Positions 1 to 7,838 of a stretch of 28,771 nt of DNA are shown here, piece by piece. Every line of letters starts with the position of its first letter. The stretch's first letter is position 1. The DNA comes from an uncultured Eggerthella sp. (lineage in GTDB: Bacteria > Actinomycetota > Coriobacteriia > Coriobacteriales > Eggerthellaceae). The notes under the pieces are model-generated. The model saw only the letters and a list, made by a program, of their open reading frames with translations. It was not told where the DNA came from and did not search any database. The position numbers and the translations under genes were made by a program. The stretch is taken from contig UPYK01000018.1 of NCBI GenBank assembly GCA_900538545.1, forward strand, positions 1-28,771, written 5' to 3'.

Positions 1-9
1 AGCAGCGAC

Positions 10-123
10 GCACGAAAGAACCTGCAGAATGCAGGTTCTTGAGCAGGGAAGCGGGTCACCCTCGTGTCTCGCACTCGGCGCTGATCGAGCCAAAAAGGTG
101 TCGAACGACCGGGTAGTTTGTCA
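10..123 (+). repeat. Structured intergenic repeat, copy A (probably cut by window start)
   Basis: This non-coding stretch matches the right half of the element at 3666-3983. It holds a perfect 11-bp hairpin (arms 16-26 and 30-40, loop GAA), followed by the shared words GAGCA, AAGCGGGTC, CCTCRTGTCTC and CTGATCGAGC. Bases 95-124 are identical, 30 of 30 in reverse complement, to 3671-3700 (the left end of copy B). The copy ends 14 bases before the hypA stop codon, just as copy B ends about 10 bases before the permease stop codon. Anything matching the left half of copy B would lie outside the window. I do not recognise it as a named family. Confidence 0.7.
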
Positions 124-124
124 T
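91..124 (-). terminator. Probable terminator of the oxidoreductase-hypA operon
   Basis: On the minus strand, just after the hypA stop, an imperfect hairpin (TGACAAAC pairing with GTTCGACA around a TACCCGGTC loop) is followed by CCTTTTTGG. The T-run fits an intrinsic terminator, but the stem has mismatches on this strand. The hairpin is the end of the repeated element, so termination may be one of the jobs of that repeat. Confidence 0.4.
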
Positions 125-137
125 AGGTGCTGATTGA

Positions 138-494
138 CTAAGAGGCTTCATCGAGCGCTTCGATGGAGCGGATCTCGAGTTCGCGCCCGCGAAGAAGTTC
201 CGTGTCTTCACTGTGGCAGTAGGGACAGATACGGCCATGCTCGACCGTTCCATAGGTCTTCCCGCAGGCGTTGCAAACGGTAACAGCGGGCACGGTGCAC
301 ACTTCGAGCTCCGCACCCTCAGTAAGCTCGTTCTTGTTCGCCGCCCATGTCCAAGCGTCCTCGAAGAAATCCGTAACGATGCCCGACACTTCGCCCAGAT
401 CGACCGTCACTTTCTGAATATGCGCAAGGTGTTGCTCTTTCGCCACATCTTCAAGCTGGTCGATCATGGCGAAGACGATACCTAATTCGTGCAT
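138..494 (-). CDS. hypA: Hydrogenase/urease nickel incorporation protein HypA
   Basis: HypA is the nickel metallochaperone that, with HypB, delivers Ni(II) to the large-subunit precursor of [NiFe] hydrogenases in the cytoplasm. The 118-aa product begins with the family hallmark MHELGI; His2 provides the N-terminal nickel site. The zinc ribbon is complete (C74-x2-C77 and C90-x2-C93). Length matches the family (about 113-120 aa). The start is supported by AAGGGGAG six bases upstream. It follows the 993-aa oxidoreductase by 18 bp, so the two are probably co-transcribed, and a terminator-like hairpin follows. The only hydrogenase structural genes in view are at 24-28 kb, so hypA serves either that enzyme or another one outside the window. 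No hypB is in the window. Identification is firm. Confidence 0.95.
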   Translation of the reverse strand: MHELGIVFAMIDQLEDVAKEQHLAHIQKVTVDLGEVSGIVTDFFEDAWTWAANKNELTEGAELEVCTVPAVTVCNACGKTYGTVEHGRICPYCHSEDTELLRGRELEIRSIEALDEAS

Positions 495-512
495 GATCGC
501 TCCCCTTTGCGC

Positions 513-3494
513 CTAATCCTTCTTGCCAGGAACGATGCGCTTGACGAGCATCTTCGCTGCATTAGGGAGGATCTTCTTGATCTTGTCTTCGCTCGGCACC
601 ATGGTCGAACATTCAGGATGCTCACGCGAAAGGCTGATCGCGTCGAATTCGCAGCGCGTCGTGCACAGGCCGCAACCGATGCATTTGTTCGGATCAACCA
701 CGCTCGCGCCACAGGAAAGGCAACGAGCAGTTTCCGTCCGAATCTGCTCTTCAGTGAATGCGGGGCGCTCACCTGGAGTGATGCGCGTCTCTCCACTCGT
801 AAAGGTGCAACCTGGCACCTGGCGACCCGCATGATCGTACTTGCCAGGATTGAGCGCGATATTGCTCTTATCAAGCTCAACATAGTGAAGCTGATTGCGC
901 CCAGTAGTGAGCGAACTTCCCTTCTGAACGAAACGATGCAAACTGGTTGCAGCCTCATGACCTGCCGCGATAGCATCGATCACGAAGCGCGGGCCCGTGA
1001 AGGCATCACCGCCTACGAACACATCGTCTTGTGCGGTCTGATAGGTGAACCCATCTGCCACCGCCGCATTCCCACGACCGAGCTCGACCGCGCTCCCCTC
1101 GAGCAGACTGCCCCACTCGATGGATTGCCCGATAGCCAACACGACCTGCTTGCAATCGATCGTTTGGGTATCAGCATCATCATATTCAGGGGCAAAACGC
1201 CCTTCGCTATCGAAGACCCGCGTGCAACGACGAAGCGTGATGGATTCAACTTGTCCGTTCGCATCGACATTGATCTTAGCCGGACCCCAGCCACAATCGA
1301 GCTTCACGCCATCGGCAAGCGCTTCTTCTATCTCATCAGGGCTTGCAGGCATCTCTTCGCGCTGCTCGATGCTCACCATGGTGACGTTCTTCGCGCCACT
1401 TCGGCGCGCCATGCACGCAGCGTCCACCGCCACGTTGCCGCCGCCAACGACCACAACCTCGTCAGCAACCTCACAAGCATTGCCCACTACATCGGCCTCG
1501 ATAGTCTCACGCAAGAACGAGAGCGCTCCGCTCACCCCTTGTGCATCTTCGCCTTCAACACCGAGCGGTCGGCTCCCTTGCGCACCGATAGCCAGATAGA
1601 ACGCCTTGAATCCCTCATCGCGCAAGCTATCAAGCGTGACATCCTTGCCCACATCCACGCCGCAGCGGATCTCTACCCCTAGCTCGCGCAAGATATCGAT
1701 CTCAGCCTCGACCACATCGCGCGGAAGCTTATAGGCAGGAATGCCATAGGTCATCATGCCACCAGGCTTTTCTTCGCGCTCGAATACGGTAGGCGCGTAC
1801 CCCATAGTGGCAAGATAGTACGCACACGTAAGACCTGCCGGCCCCGCGCCCACGATAGCGATCTTCTCAGGGAATCCGCCGCGCGTGGTGGGAGGAATGA
1901 CCTCCGGCACGTAGCGATACTCAGCCTCGAGATCCTTCTCGGCGATGAAGCGCTTCACATCATCGATCGCCACTGGCTCATCGATCGTGCCACGCGTGCA
2001 CGCTGTCTCGCAGCGCTTGTTGCAGATGCGTCCGCATACCGCTGGGAAGGGATTCTTCTGCTTGATGAGCGCGAGCGCATCGCGATAACGCCCTTCAGCC
2101 GCCATGCGCAGATAGCCCTGCACCGAAATATGCGCAGGACAGGCCACCTTACACGGAGCCGTGCCAGTCTCATGGCACTCGATGCGGCTCGTATTCTTGT
2201 AATCGGGGTCCCAATCTTTCTCGCTCCAGGAAAGCGTGGGCAACGGCTGTTGCGGATAAGAAACTGGGCCATCTTCGGTAAGGAGCTTCTGGCCGAGCTT
2301 CACCGCGCCTGCGGGGCACACTTCCACGCATCCCGCACATGCCACGCACTTTTCGCCGTCGACTTGCGCAACATAGGCAGACCTGCTCATGTTTGGCGTG
2401 TTGAACAGCTGCGACGTACGCAGTGCATAGCAGACGTTCACATCGCAATTGCAGATGGCGAAGATCTTATCGGATCCATCGATGTTGGTGATCTGGTGAA
2501 CATAACCATTGCGCTCGGCAAGGATGAGGATATCCATGACCTCGTCGTAGGTTGCGTAATGGCCCTTGCCCGTCTCCACGCAGTAGTCGGCCATATCACC
2601 GAGGCCGATGCACCAGTTCTGTGGATCGGATCCTGCATTACCACCACGCACGCGCTCGGCTGCACGACATGAGCATGCGCCCACGGAGAAGCGATCGTAT
2701 TTCTTCAACCAGTGCGAGATGCGCTCGACATCAGCTGCCTCGTTCTCGTATTCGATCGCGCGCTCGACAGGGATAACATGCATGCCGATGCCTGCACCAC
2801 CGGGCGGCACCATCTTTGTGACCTTCGTAAGCGGCAGAAACGCCATGCGCTCGAAGAACGTGCCGATCTCGGGGTGCTCTTCAAGCTGCTGTTGGTTCAT
2901 GACGGTGAACTCCGCCGAACCGGGCACGAACATAGGAAGCAGATAGCGCTTCTCATGATTCGGATTCTTGCCATCGAGGTTCTCCCAGTTGTACTCGATG
3001 ATCCCCTTGATGGAAAGATCGTCCAGGAGTTGCTGAAGCTTCTCGCTCTCAAGCCCACTCGCGCTTTTGAGCTGCTCGAACGTGAGCGGCTTGCGCACCT
3101 TCATGTGTGCAGTGAGCGCTGCCTCTTCTTCGGTCATCACGCTCGCAAGTCCCCAATAATCGGGGTCAGTCGGAGCTACCTTCACGCCAATGCGGTCGGT
3201 GATCTTCTGGCCTTCACGCAATACGCCTTCTTTAAGGGGCTCGTGCGCAGCAGGACCAGGATCGTTCGGCGCATCAGGTTTATATGGAACGAACGTATCG
3301 TTTTCAGAATAAAGCTCTTCGGCGATGATGCGATGCGGTTCGCCTGCCGGATTCGTTTCAGGAATGATATTGCGAGCCTTCAGTTCTTCTTCGGAAAGAC
3401 CGCGGCTCATGGCCGCCTTACGCTCTTTTACCGTCGAACCGCCATAGGGCTTCTTTATCTTCGTTATTTTTCCGTTTTCGGCCTTCTTCGCCAT
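513..3494 (-). CDS. GltD-like FAD/NAD(P) oxidoreductase with N- and C-terminal [4Fe-4S] domains
   Basis: This 993-aa protein is a multi-domain flavin/iron-sulfur oxidoreductase. Residues 110-185 look like a winged-helix segment. Residues 270-360 hold a cysteine-rich module (CSCR at 274-277, later CNCDVNVC). A ferredoxin site follows (C383, C386, C389, C393). Residues 440-500 form the cysteine-rich N-terminal domain of glutamate synthase small subunits. Next come the FAD dinucleotide motif GAGPAG (549-554) and the NAD(P) motif GGGNVA (684-689). A second ferredoxin motif, CIGCGLCTTRC, lies near residue 940. GltD itself is about 450-490 aa, so this has large additions at both ends. No GltB is adjacent, which argues against glutamate synthesis and for electron transfer between NAD(P)H and ferredoxin or another carrier. 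It is probably co-transcribed with hypA. GAGGGGGA precedes the ATG. Substrate unknown. Confidence 0.85.
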   Translation of the reverse strand: MAKKAENGKITKIKKPYGGSTVKERKAAMSRGLSEEELKARNIIPETNPAGEPHRIIAEELYSENDTFVPYKPDAPNDPGPAAHEPLKEGVLREGQKITDRIGVKVAPTDPDYWGLASVMTEEEAALTAHMKVRKPLTFEQLKSASGLESEKLQQLLDDLSIKGIIEYNWENLDGKNPNHEKRYLLPMFVPGSAEFTVMNQQQLEEHPEIGTFFERMAFLPLTKVTKMVPPGGAGIGMHVIPVERAIEYENEAADVERISHWLKKYDRFSVGACSCRAAERVRGGNAGSDPQNWCIGLGDMADYCVETGKGHYATYDEVMDILILAERNGYVHQITNIDGSDKIFAICNCDVNVCYALRTSQLFNTPNMSRSAYVAQVDGEKCVACAGCVEVCPAGAVKLGQKLLTEDGPVSYPQQPLPTLSWSEKDWDPDYKNTSRIECHETGTAPCKVACPAHISVQGYLRMAAEGRYRDALALIKQKNPFPAVCGRICNKRCETACTRGTIDEPVAIDDVKRFIAEKDLEAEYRYVPEVIPPTTRGGFPEKIAIVGAGPAGLTCAYYLATMGYAPTVFEREEKPGGMMTYGIPAYKLPRDVVEAEIDILRELGVEIRCGVDVGKDVTLDSLRDEGFKAFYLAIGAQGSRPLGVEGEDAQGVSGALSFLRETIEADVVGNACEVADEVVVVGGGNVAVDAACMARRSGAKNVTMVSIEQREEMPASPDEIEEALADGVKLDCGWGPAKINVDANGQVESITLRRCTRVFDSEGRFAPEYDDADTQTIDCKQVVLAIGQSIEWGSLLEGSAVELGRGNAAVADGFTYQTAQDDVFVGGDAFTGPRFVIDAIAAGHEAATSLHRFVQKGSSLTTGRNQLHYVELDKSNIALNPGKYDHAGRQVPGCTFTSGETRITPGERPAFTEEQIRTETARCLSCGASVVDPNKCIGCGLCTTRCEFDAISLSREHPECSTMVPSEDKIKKILPNAAKMLVKRIVPGKKD

Positions 3495-3520
3495 AGGATC
3501 CCCCTCGCGCTATAAAACTA

Positions 3521-3551
3521 AAAAGCGCTGCGCCCCCACGCATGCGCTTTT
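3521..3551 (-). promoter_or_regulatory. Leader hairpin before the oxidoreductase gene
   Basis: AAAAGCGC (3521-3528) pairs with GCGCTTTT (3544-3551), with further GCG/CGC pairing inside. Read on the minus strand, the GC-rich stem runs into CGCTTTTTAG about 27 bases before the oxidoreductase ATG. This has the shape of an intrinsic terminator or attenuator inside the leader. The upstream permease gene already has its own terminator at 3943-3983, so attenuation is possible but unproven. Confidence 0.4.
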
Positions 3552-3710
3552 ATATTCGCATTACAGCAGATTATACGTGATTGGCGCATTTTGTCCCGAA
3601 GAGCTGCGATTCTACCCAAAATGCGTACCATCAAAACGGAAGGTCTCCATATTTACCCAAGCCACAAAAGATGACAAACTACCCGGTCGTTCGACACCTT
3701 GGAAGTCACC

Positions 3711-3890
3711 GTTGCCATAAGGGGCGGAGCCTGTGGGGTGGTTGGACGACTCTGAGTCCGCACTTGTAAATAGTAATAGGCTGTTCGAAGGAGCGAAGTG
3801 CACGAGATAGCCTGCAAGATATTGCAGGCTATCGAGCAACGTAAGCGGGTCGACCCAACCACCCCTCAGGCGTAAGCCCCTTGTGACAAT
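3711..3890. other. Large multi-branch secondary structure, possible structured RNA
   Basis: AAGGGGC (3719-3725) pairs with GCCCCTT (3876-3882). GCCTG (3729-3733) pairs with CAGGC, and GGGGTGGTTGG (3735-3745) pairs with CCAACCACCCC (3855-3865). The stem extends outward through TTGCCAT/GTGACAA with wobble pairs. Inside the closed stem are GACTCTGAGTC (3747-3757), GCACTT/AAGTGC (3760-3765 with 3795-3800) and the 12-bp GATAGCCTGCAA hairpin. A closed multi-branch fold can form on either strand. No known riboswitch or ribozyme consensus was recognised. Confidence 0.45.
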
Positions 3891-3942
3891 GAACGGGGAA
3901 CCTCATGTCTCACCCTCTCCACTGATCGAGCTGATGACGAAT

Positions 3943-3983
3943 GAAAAAGGTGACGAACGACCGGGTAGTTCGTCACCTTTTTC
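3943..3983 (-). terminator. Intrinsic terminator after the ABC permease, probably bidirectional
   Basis: A perfect 16-bp inverted repeat (3943-3958 with 3968-3983) surrounds a 9-base loop GACCGGGTA. The arms carry five A/T bases at their bases, so a T-run follows the stem on both strands. It starts 10 bases beyond the permease stop codon. The same sequence forms the right end of the repeated element. Confidence 0.85.
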
Positions 3984-3993
3984 GCATGGAGCG

Positions 3994-6963
3994 CTAGATG
4001 CTATCGGCGCGCAACGCCTCGACCACGTTATCAGCCTTGCAGCGATGCATACCATACGCCACAGAAGCCGCCATCGCCACCGCAGTCATGCCGATCGCGA
4101 GCGCCACATACCCCCACGGAAGCGTGAAGGTGAGTCCCCCGAGCGATTCTCCGACCACAAGATAGAGCAGATAGGATATACCAGCCGATACGATCAGGCC
4201 AGGGATCAGCCCTGTGATGCCGAAGCTCATGCATTCGTTCATGATCATGCGCCTGAACTGCTTGTTCGACATGCCGATCGACTTCATCACCGCAAATTCC
4301 CGACGGCGCAAGATGAGCGAATTGGTAATGGTATTGAACACATTCGCCAGCGCGATCAGTGCCAAGATCACCGTGAAGAGCAAGCAGAACACGTTAACGA
4401 TCGTTGCCATCATCTGAACCGATTCACGCCCTTCGATGTGATCGTTATACGACGAGAAGGCCAAGTCGTACGGGCATTCTTCGCTGAAGAATGCAGTGCT
4501 GCTCTTTGTAAGCTCCTCAAGCAATGCTGCATGGTCTCCGTCACGCGAATCGAACTCGCCGGTAAATGTCGGACCAGCCAACCCGAATGCTTGACCCTGA
4601 GCAAGCGAGACCGGCATGATCAAGCACAGGTAATCGCCCACCTTGCCCAAAACTGCAGGAGGTTCTTCGGCGAGTGCCGCAATATCCAGGCCCGTCGAGG
4701 CATAGTCGACCTCATCGAGCGTGAGCATCTTTCCTTCTATATCATCATCTGCAGCAGAAGACGCAACTGCACCGATACTCCACTTCGCTGGCTCGTTATT
4801 GCTCGTCGCTCCTGGCTGTATCGTTATGTGCGCAGGATAACGATTCTGATAGACAGCGCTACTGAGCACTTGAGTTTCCCCTGTGCCTTGCAAAGCTTCC
4901 ATCAATTGATAACGAGAACCATCGTTGCCATAGCAGCGAGAAACACCGATCGCTCGTGGATGTTCGGGATCATAATACTCAGATGGATCAAGACCTAAGC
5001 TGCGGGCATACTCATCGAAGGAGGCATCATCGATATAGGCCATCAGAGCATAGAGCGCATAGTCGCCATCAGAAAGCTCTCCGCCCGTGTGCACATCTTC
5101 CGAACGATACATGCTTCCCGCAATGCTATGAGGAACGATAAGTGGTGCAGAATTGGTAAGCTTCCAACCTTGCCCTTCAGCATTCGAAGCTCCAGAAAGC
5201 TGATCATAAGCATCTGCGAAAACGCGTGCCTCTTTGGCAAACCGCTCGTTGGCATGCGCAAGCTGCTCGTTTGCGGTAATCCGTTCGGATCCGTTTTCGC
5301 TCGCTTGATCGAGCTGGGCAATGACCGCAACTTCACCTGCCGTAACATTGTCGCCCGAAACGGCACCGACAAGCGATCCAAGGAACGTATTCAACGAGCC
5401 TGCCGTCATCAAGAGCACGATCGCAAGCGCAAGCGATACCGCAGCGGTCTTCCCCTTCGTCGTGCCGCGCTTACGATTGATCGCAGCGAGCTTTCCGCCA
5501 ATGCCGAACAATCTGCCCGAAACACCCCGCGACTTCCACAACCTCGCAGGAATGGTCGCAGATGCCGCAAGGCGTTTGCCGCGTTTAGATGCTTGCGATC
5601 CTCCCGATGATTTGAGCGAGTCGATGATGTTCGCTTTGCTCGCGCGCTTCGCAGGAATCCAGACTGAAAGCAACACGGTAACGAGCGTGAGCACGGTCGT
5701 TGCGAGAATGACCCACGGATCAACGGACAACCCGAATGCCACTTCATCCACATTACCCACCATCTTCGTGATAGCAGGACCAAGCGCAGCGAAGGTTATC
5801 GCGCATCCACCGATCCCCACCAGAAGGCCGAGCGGAATACCAAAAACAGCAACGACGAGCGCTTCAAGGATGACCGCACGACGGAGTTGACGCTGCGCTG
5901 CTCCTACTGAAGAGAGCAAACCGAACTGGCTCTTTCGTTCCGCAACCGATATAGCGAAAGCGTTGAAGATGAGCGAGACACATGCCACTATGATCACGAT
6001 AGAGAGAATGAGCACCAAACCGTAGAAGGTTGTCCAGATCGAGGTATCGCTACTTATTCCCATATAGCGCAAGAGCCCATTGTGAAGTTCGACCCGATCG
6101 TCAGGGAACAATGCTTCTGCCTTATCCTGCACTTCTTCGGTATTCTGCACGCCCGACAGCGTAAGGTAGACCTCGGCGAACGCTGCAAGTGCAGGCGTTG
6201 GGCTCTCTGCCGTGATCGCTACTGGCCCAACACCGCTATACAGCGCATAGCCTAATCGATCATAGAAGCCTACCACGGTATAGGTTTTAGCCTGCTTGTT
6301 CTCGAGCGTTTCATCAAGACCAGTACCATCGACGTGCGCATCGAGATACCCCATGGATGAATTGAGCTGCGTGCCAGGGGTTATCGTATAGGTCTTTGCG
6401 ACCGAAGGGTCATCTTCACCCGCATCGATCTCGCCGGATTCCACACTGCTGCTACCACCGGCATCCTGCGCAATACGCTCACCCACCTGGAAGGTGACCT
6501 TATCCCCGACGTTCACACCTTGTGAAGATTGCCAGCCATCGAAGAGCAGGATCTCGTTTTCGTTCTCAGGCAGCCTTCCTTCGCTCGTGTGAATGCCGAG
6601 CATGGGTTCAATATCGCCTTCATAGGTAAGGATCGGCAGATACGGTCCGAAGCGCTGTTGCTGTTTCTGCGTCAGTTCAGCGAATCCCAGATCATAGAGC
6701 GTTGCGATATCGGTGACCGAGGGATCATCCTGTGCATGCTCCAGATCGCTTGCAAGAGCACTCGTGTCCTCCACCTGAACTTTCGCCATCCAGGTACCGC
6801 TCGTTGCCACCTCGCTTCTATACAGGAAATCTGTAAGCGAAGTAAAGCTCGTAAGGACTGCAGTGAGCAGCGCTGCAGCAAGCGCAACGCCGATAATGGT
6901 CACGATCGTGCGCGCCTTGTTCGCGCGCAACGATTTCGTGGTGAAGCTGGTCATCACGTTCAT
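3994..6963 (-). CDS. ABC transporter permease with two FtsX domains and large extracellular regions
   Basis: The 989-aa membrane protein starts with a short cytoplasmic segment and a first membrane helix (about residues 17-40). A long extracellular region of roughly 270 aa follows, then three helices and a FtsX-type core (about residues 310-440). After a basic cytoplasmic linker the pattern repeats: a helix near 505-530, a second large extracellular domain, and a C-terminal three-helix FtsX core (about 855-980). This MacB/YtrF/LolC-like plan is used for mechanotransmission or export of peptides and lipoproteins rather than bulk import. It overlaps the upstream ATPase by ATGA, implying translational coupling. 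The two-component genes just upstream suggest antimicrobial peptide or cell-envelope-stress resistance. Substrate unknown. Confidence 0.88.
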   Translation of the reverse strand: MNVMTSFTTKSLRANKARTIVTIIGVALAAALLTAVLTSFTSLTDFLYRSEVATSGTWMAKVQVEDTSALASDLEHAQDDPSVTDIATLYDLGFAELTQKQQQRFGPYLPILTYEGDIEPMLGIHTSEGRLPENENEILLFDGWQSSQGVNVGDKVTFQVGERIAQDAGGSSSVESGEIDAGEDDPSVAKTYTITPGTQLNSSMGYLDAHVDGTGLDETLENKQAKTYTVVGFYDRLGYALYSGVGPVAITAESPTPALAAFAEVYLTLSGVQNTEEVQDKAEALFPDDRVELHNGLLRYMGISSDTSIWTTFYGLVLILSIVIIVACVSLIFNAFAISVAERKSQFGLLSSVGAAQRQLRRAVILEALVVAVFGIPLGLLVGIGGCAITFAALGPAITKMVGNVDEVAFGLSVDPWVILATTVLTLVTVLLSVWIPAKRASKANIIDSLKSSGGSQASKRGKRLAASATIPARLWKSRGVSGRLFGIGGKLAAINRKRGTTKGKTAAVSLALAIVLLMTAGSLNTFLGSLVGAVSGDNVTAGEVAVIAQLDQASENGSERITANEQLAHANERFAKEARVFADAYDQLSGASNAEGQGWKLTNSAPLIVPHSIAGSMYRSEDVHTGGELSDGDYALYALMAYIDDASFDEYARSLGLDPSEYYDPEHPRAIGVSRCYGNDGSRYQLMEALQGTGETQVLSSAVYQNRYPAHITIQPGATSNNEPAKWSIGAVASSAADDDIEGKMLTLDEVDYASTGLDIAALAEEPPAVLGKVGDYLCLIMPVSLAQGQAFGLAGPTFTGEFDSRDGDHAALLEELTKSSTAFFSEECPYDLAFSSYNDHIEGRESVQMMATIVNVFCLLFTVILALIALANVFNTITNSLILRRREFAVMKSIGMSNKQFRRMIMNECMSFGITGLIPGLIVSAGISYLLYLVVGESLGGLTFTLPWGYVALAIGMTAVAMAASVAYGMHRCKADNVVEALRADSI

Positions 6964-7643
6964 CGTCGGATCCTCTCATCGCGGGCGATGCGACCGTCTT
7001 CGATGGCGATGATGCGATCGGCAGCGAGTGCGATCTCTTCATCGTGCGTGATCACGATCATCGTCTGACCGAATTCGCGATTCGAGTCGCGCAAAAGCTG
7101 CATGATCTCACAGCTGTTGTGCGTATCAAGATTGCCGGTCGGCTCATCAGCGAGCACGACCGACGGCGCATTCATGAGCGCACGGCCGATCGCCACACGC
7201 TGTTGTTGGCCACCAGAGAGCTGACGCGGCAGATGCCCTTCGCGACCATGGAGCGAAAGACGGGTCAAGAGCGACTCAAGTCGCTGCGTGTTCACCTTGC
7301 GCCCGTCGAGCGCAACAGGCAGTGTCATATTCTCGACCACATTGAGAACAGGAACCAGATTATAGAACTGATACACGAGTCCCACTTCACGGCGACGGAA
7401 GACTGCAAGCTCTTCATCGCTGCGCGAATAGACATCGATGCCATTGAGCAGAACACTGCCTGAAGTAGGACGATCGACCCCGCCGATCAAATGCAGAAGC
7501 GTCGACTTGCCCGATCCAGACGACCCGATGATCGCGATGAATTCGCCCTCTTCCACGCTGAAGCTCACGTCATCGAGCGCACGCGTGGCGGTTTCGCCCT
7601 CTCCATACACCTTCGTGAGATGCTCAACTTTCAAGATTTCCAT
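6960..7643 (-). CDS. ABC transporter ATP-binding protein (MacB/LolD/BceA type)
   Basis: The 227-aa protein is a complete nucleotide-binding subunit. Walker A is GSSGSGKST (about residues 40-48), followed by the Q-loop region, the signature LSGGQQQR (near 143) and Walker B VVLADEPTGN (near 165). The H-loop histidine is in ITHDEE. The residues DEPTGNLD and length are typical of the MacB/LolD branch that powers FtsX-type permeases. GAAAGGA lies upstream of the ATG. It energises the permease with which it overlaps by four bases. A 195-bp gap separates it from the histidine kinase gene, so it may have its own promoter, plausibly controlled by the adjacent response regulator; no clear operator was recognised. 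Confidence 0.93.
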   Translation of the reverse strand: MEILKVEHLTKVYGEGETATRALDDVSFSVEEGEFIAIIGSSGSGKSTLLHLIGGVDRPTSGSVLLNGIDVYSRSDEELAVFRRREVGLVYQFYNLVPVLNVVENMTLPVALDGRKVNTQRLESLLTRLSLHGREGHLPRQLSGGQQQRVAIGRALMNAPSVVLADEPTGNLDTHNSCEIMQLLRDSNREFGQTMIVITHDEEIALAADRIIAIEDGRIARDERIRR

Positions 7644-7705
7644 GATGGAATCCTTTCCTTTTCATGAGTTAGCAAGAATAAGTATGGAGAGGCAAGCTGT
7701 CCTGC

Positions 7706-7831
7706 CTATAACACGCATATTACGGTTCTGTCATTCAACACTTCGTACGTTTCTTCACGCCTGTAGGCCCCGTTCATCCTGCTGTGCGCTTTCATCCTGC
7801 GATGTGCATTCATCCGGCCGTGCGCTTTCAT
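7706..7831 (-). CDS. Possible 41-aa small protein built on hexapeptide repeats
   Basis: Starting 7 bases after the histidine kinase stop codon is an open frame of 41 codons. It begins with four in-frame six-residue units: MKAHGR, MNAHRR, MKAHSR and MNGAYR. The remainder is RREETYEVLNDRTVICVL-like. The product would be short and basic. There is no good ribosome binding site (CGGCGCC precedes the ATG) and no recognised homologue, so this may be only a repeat that happens to stay open. It occupies the gap between the kinase and ABC genes. Confidence 0.2.
   Translation of the reverse strand: MKAHGRMNAHRRMKAHSRMNGAYRREETYEVLNDRTVICVL
7760..7831 (-). repeat. Four tandem 18-bp units
   Basis: Four consecutive 18-bp units, each beginning ATGAA on the minus strand, fill 72 bp of the kinase-ABC gap. 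Units 1 and 3 match at 16 of 18 bases; unit 2 matches unit 3 at 14; unit 4 is more diverged (12 of 18). The period is a multiple of three and each unit restarts with ATG. It could be a slippage product, a protein-binding array for the adjacent regulator, or coding. Confidence 0.7.
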
Positions 7832-7838
7832 GGCGCCG

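Larger units (their letters stand above)
3666..3983. mobile_element. MITE-like structured element, copy B (about 318 bp)
   Basis: The 499-bp gap between the oxidoreductase and permease genes holds no credible gene but a compact element. Its ends are inverted repeats: 3672-3700 against the reverse complement of 3947-3975, matching at 27 of 29 positions, with core CTACCCGGTCGTTCG. Each end is itself a hairpin. Inside lie a long outer stem (3711-3730 region with 3870-3890) and a perfect 12-bp hairpin (3806-3817 with 3822-3833). The right half recurs at 10-123. No transposase is encoded, so a non-autonomous mobile element is one reading; a repeated structured terminator or RNA module is the other. 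No clear target-site duplication is visible. Confidence 0.55.

Noticed and set aside
489..1682. A 397-codon plus-strand frame
   Set aside because: It is antisense to the GltD-like oxidoreductase; no motif or ribosome site.
3747..3840. Possible tRNA in the structured element (GTTCGAA word near 3784)
   Set aside because: No acceptor stem, D-arm or anticodon arm of tRNA geometry can be built around it.
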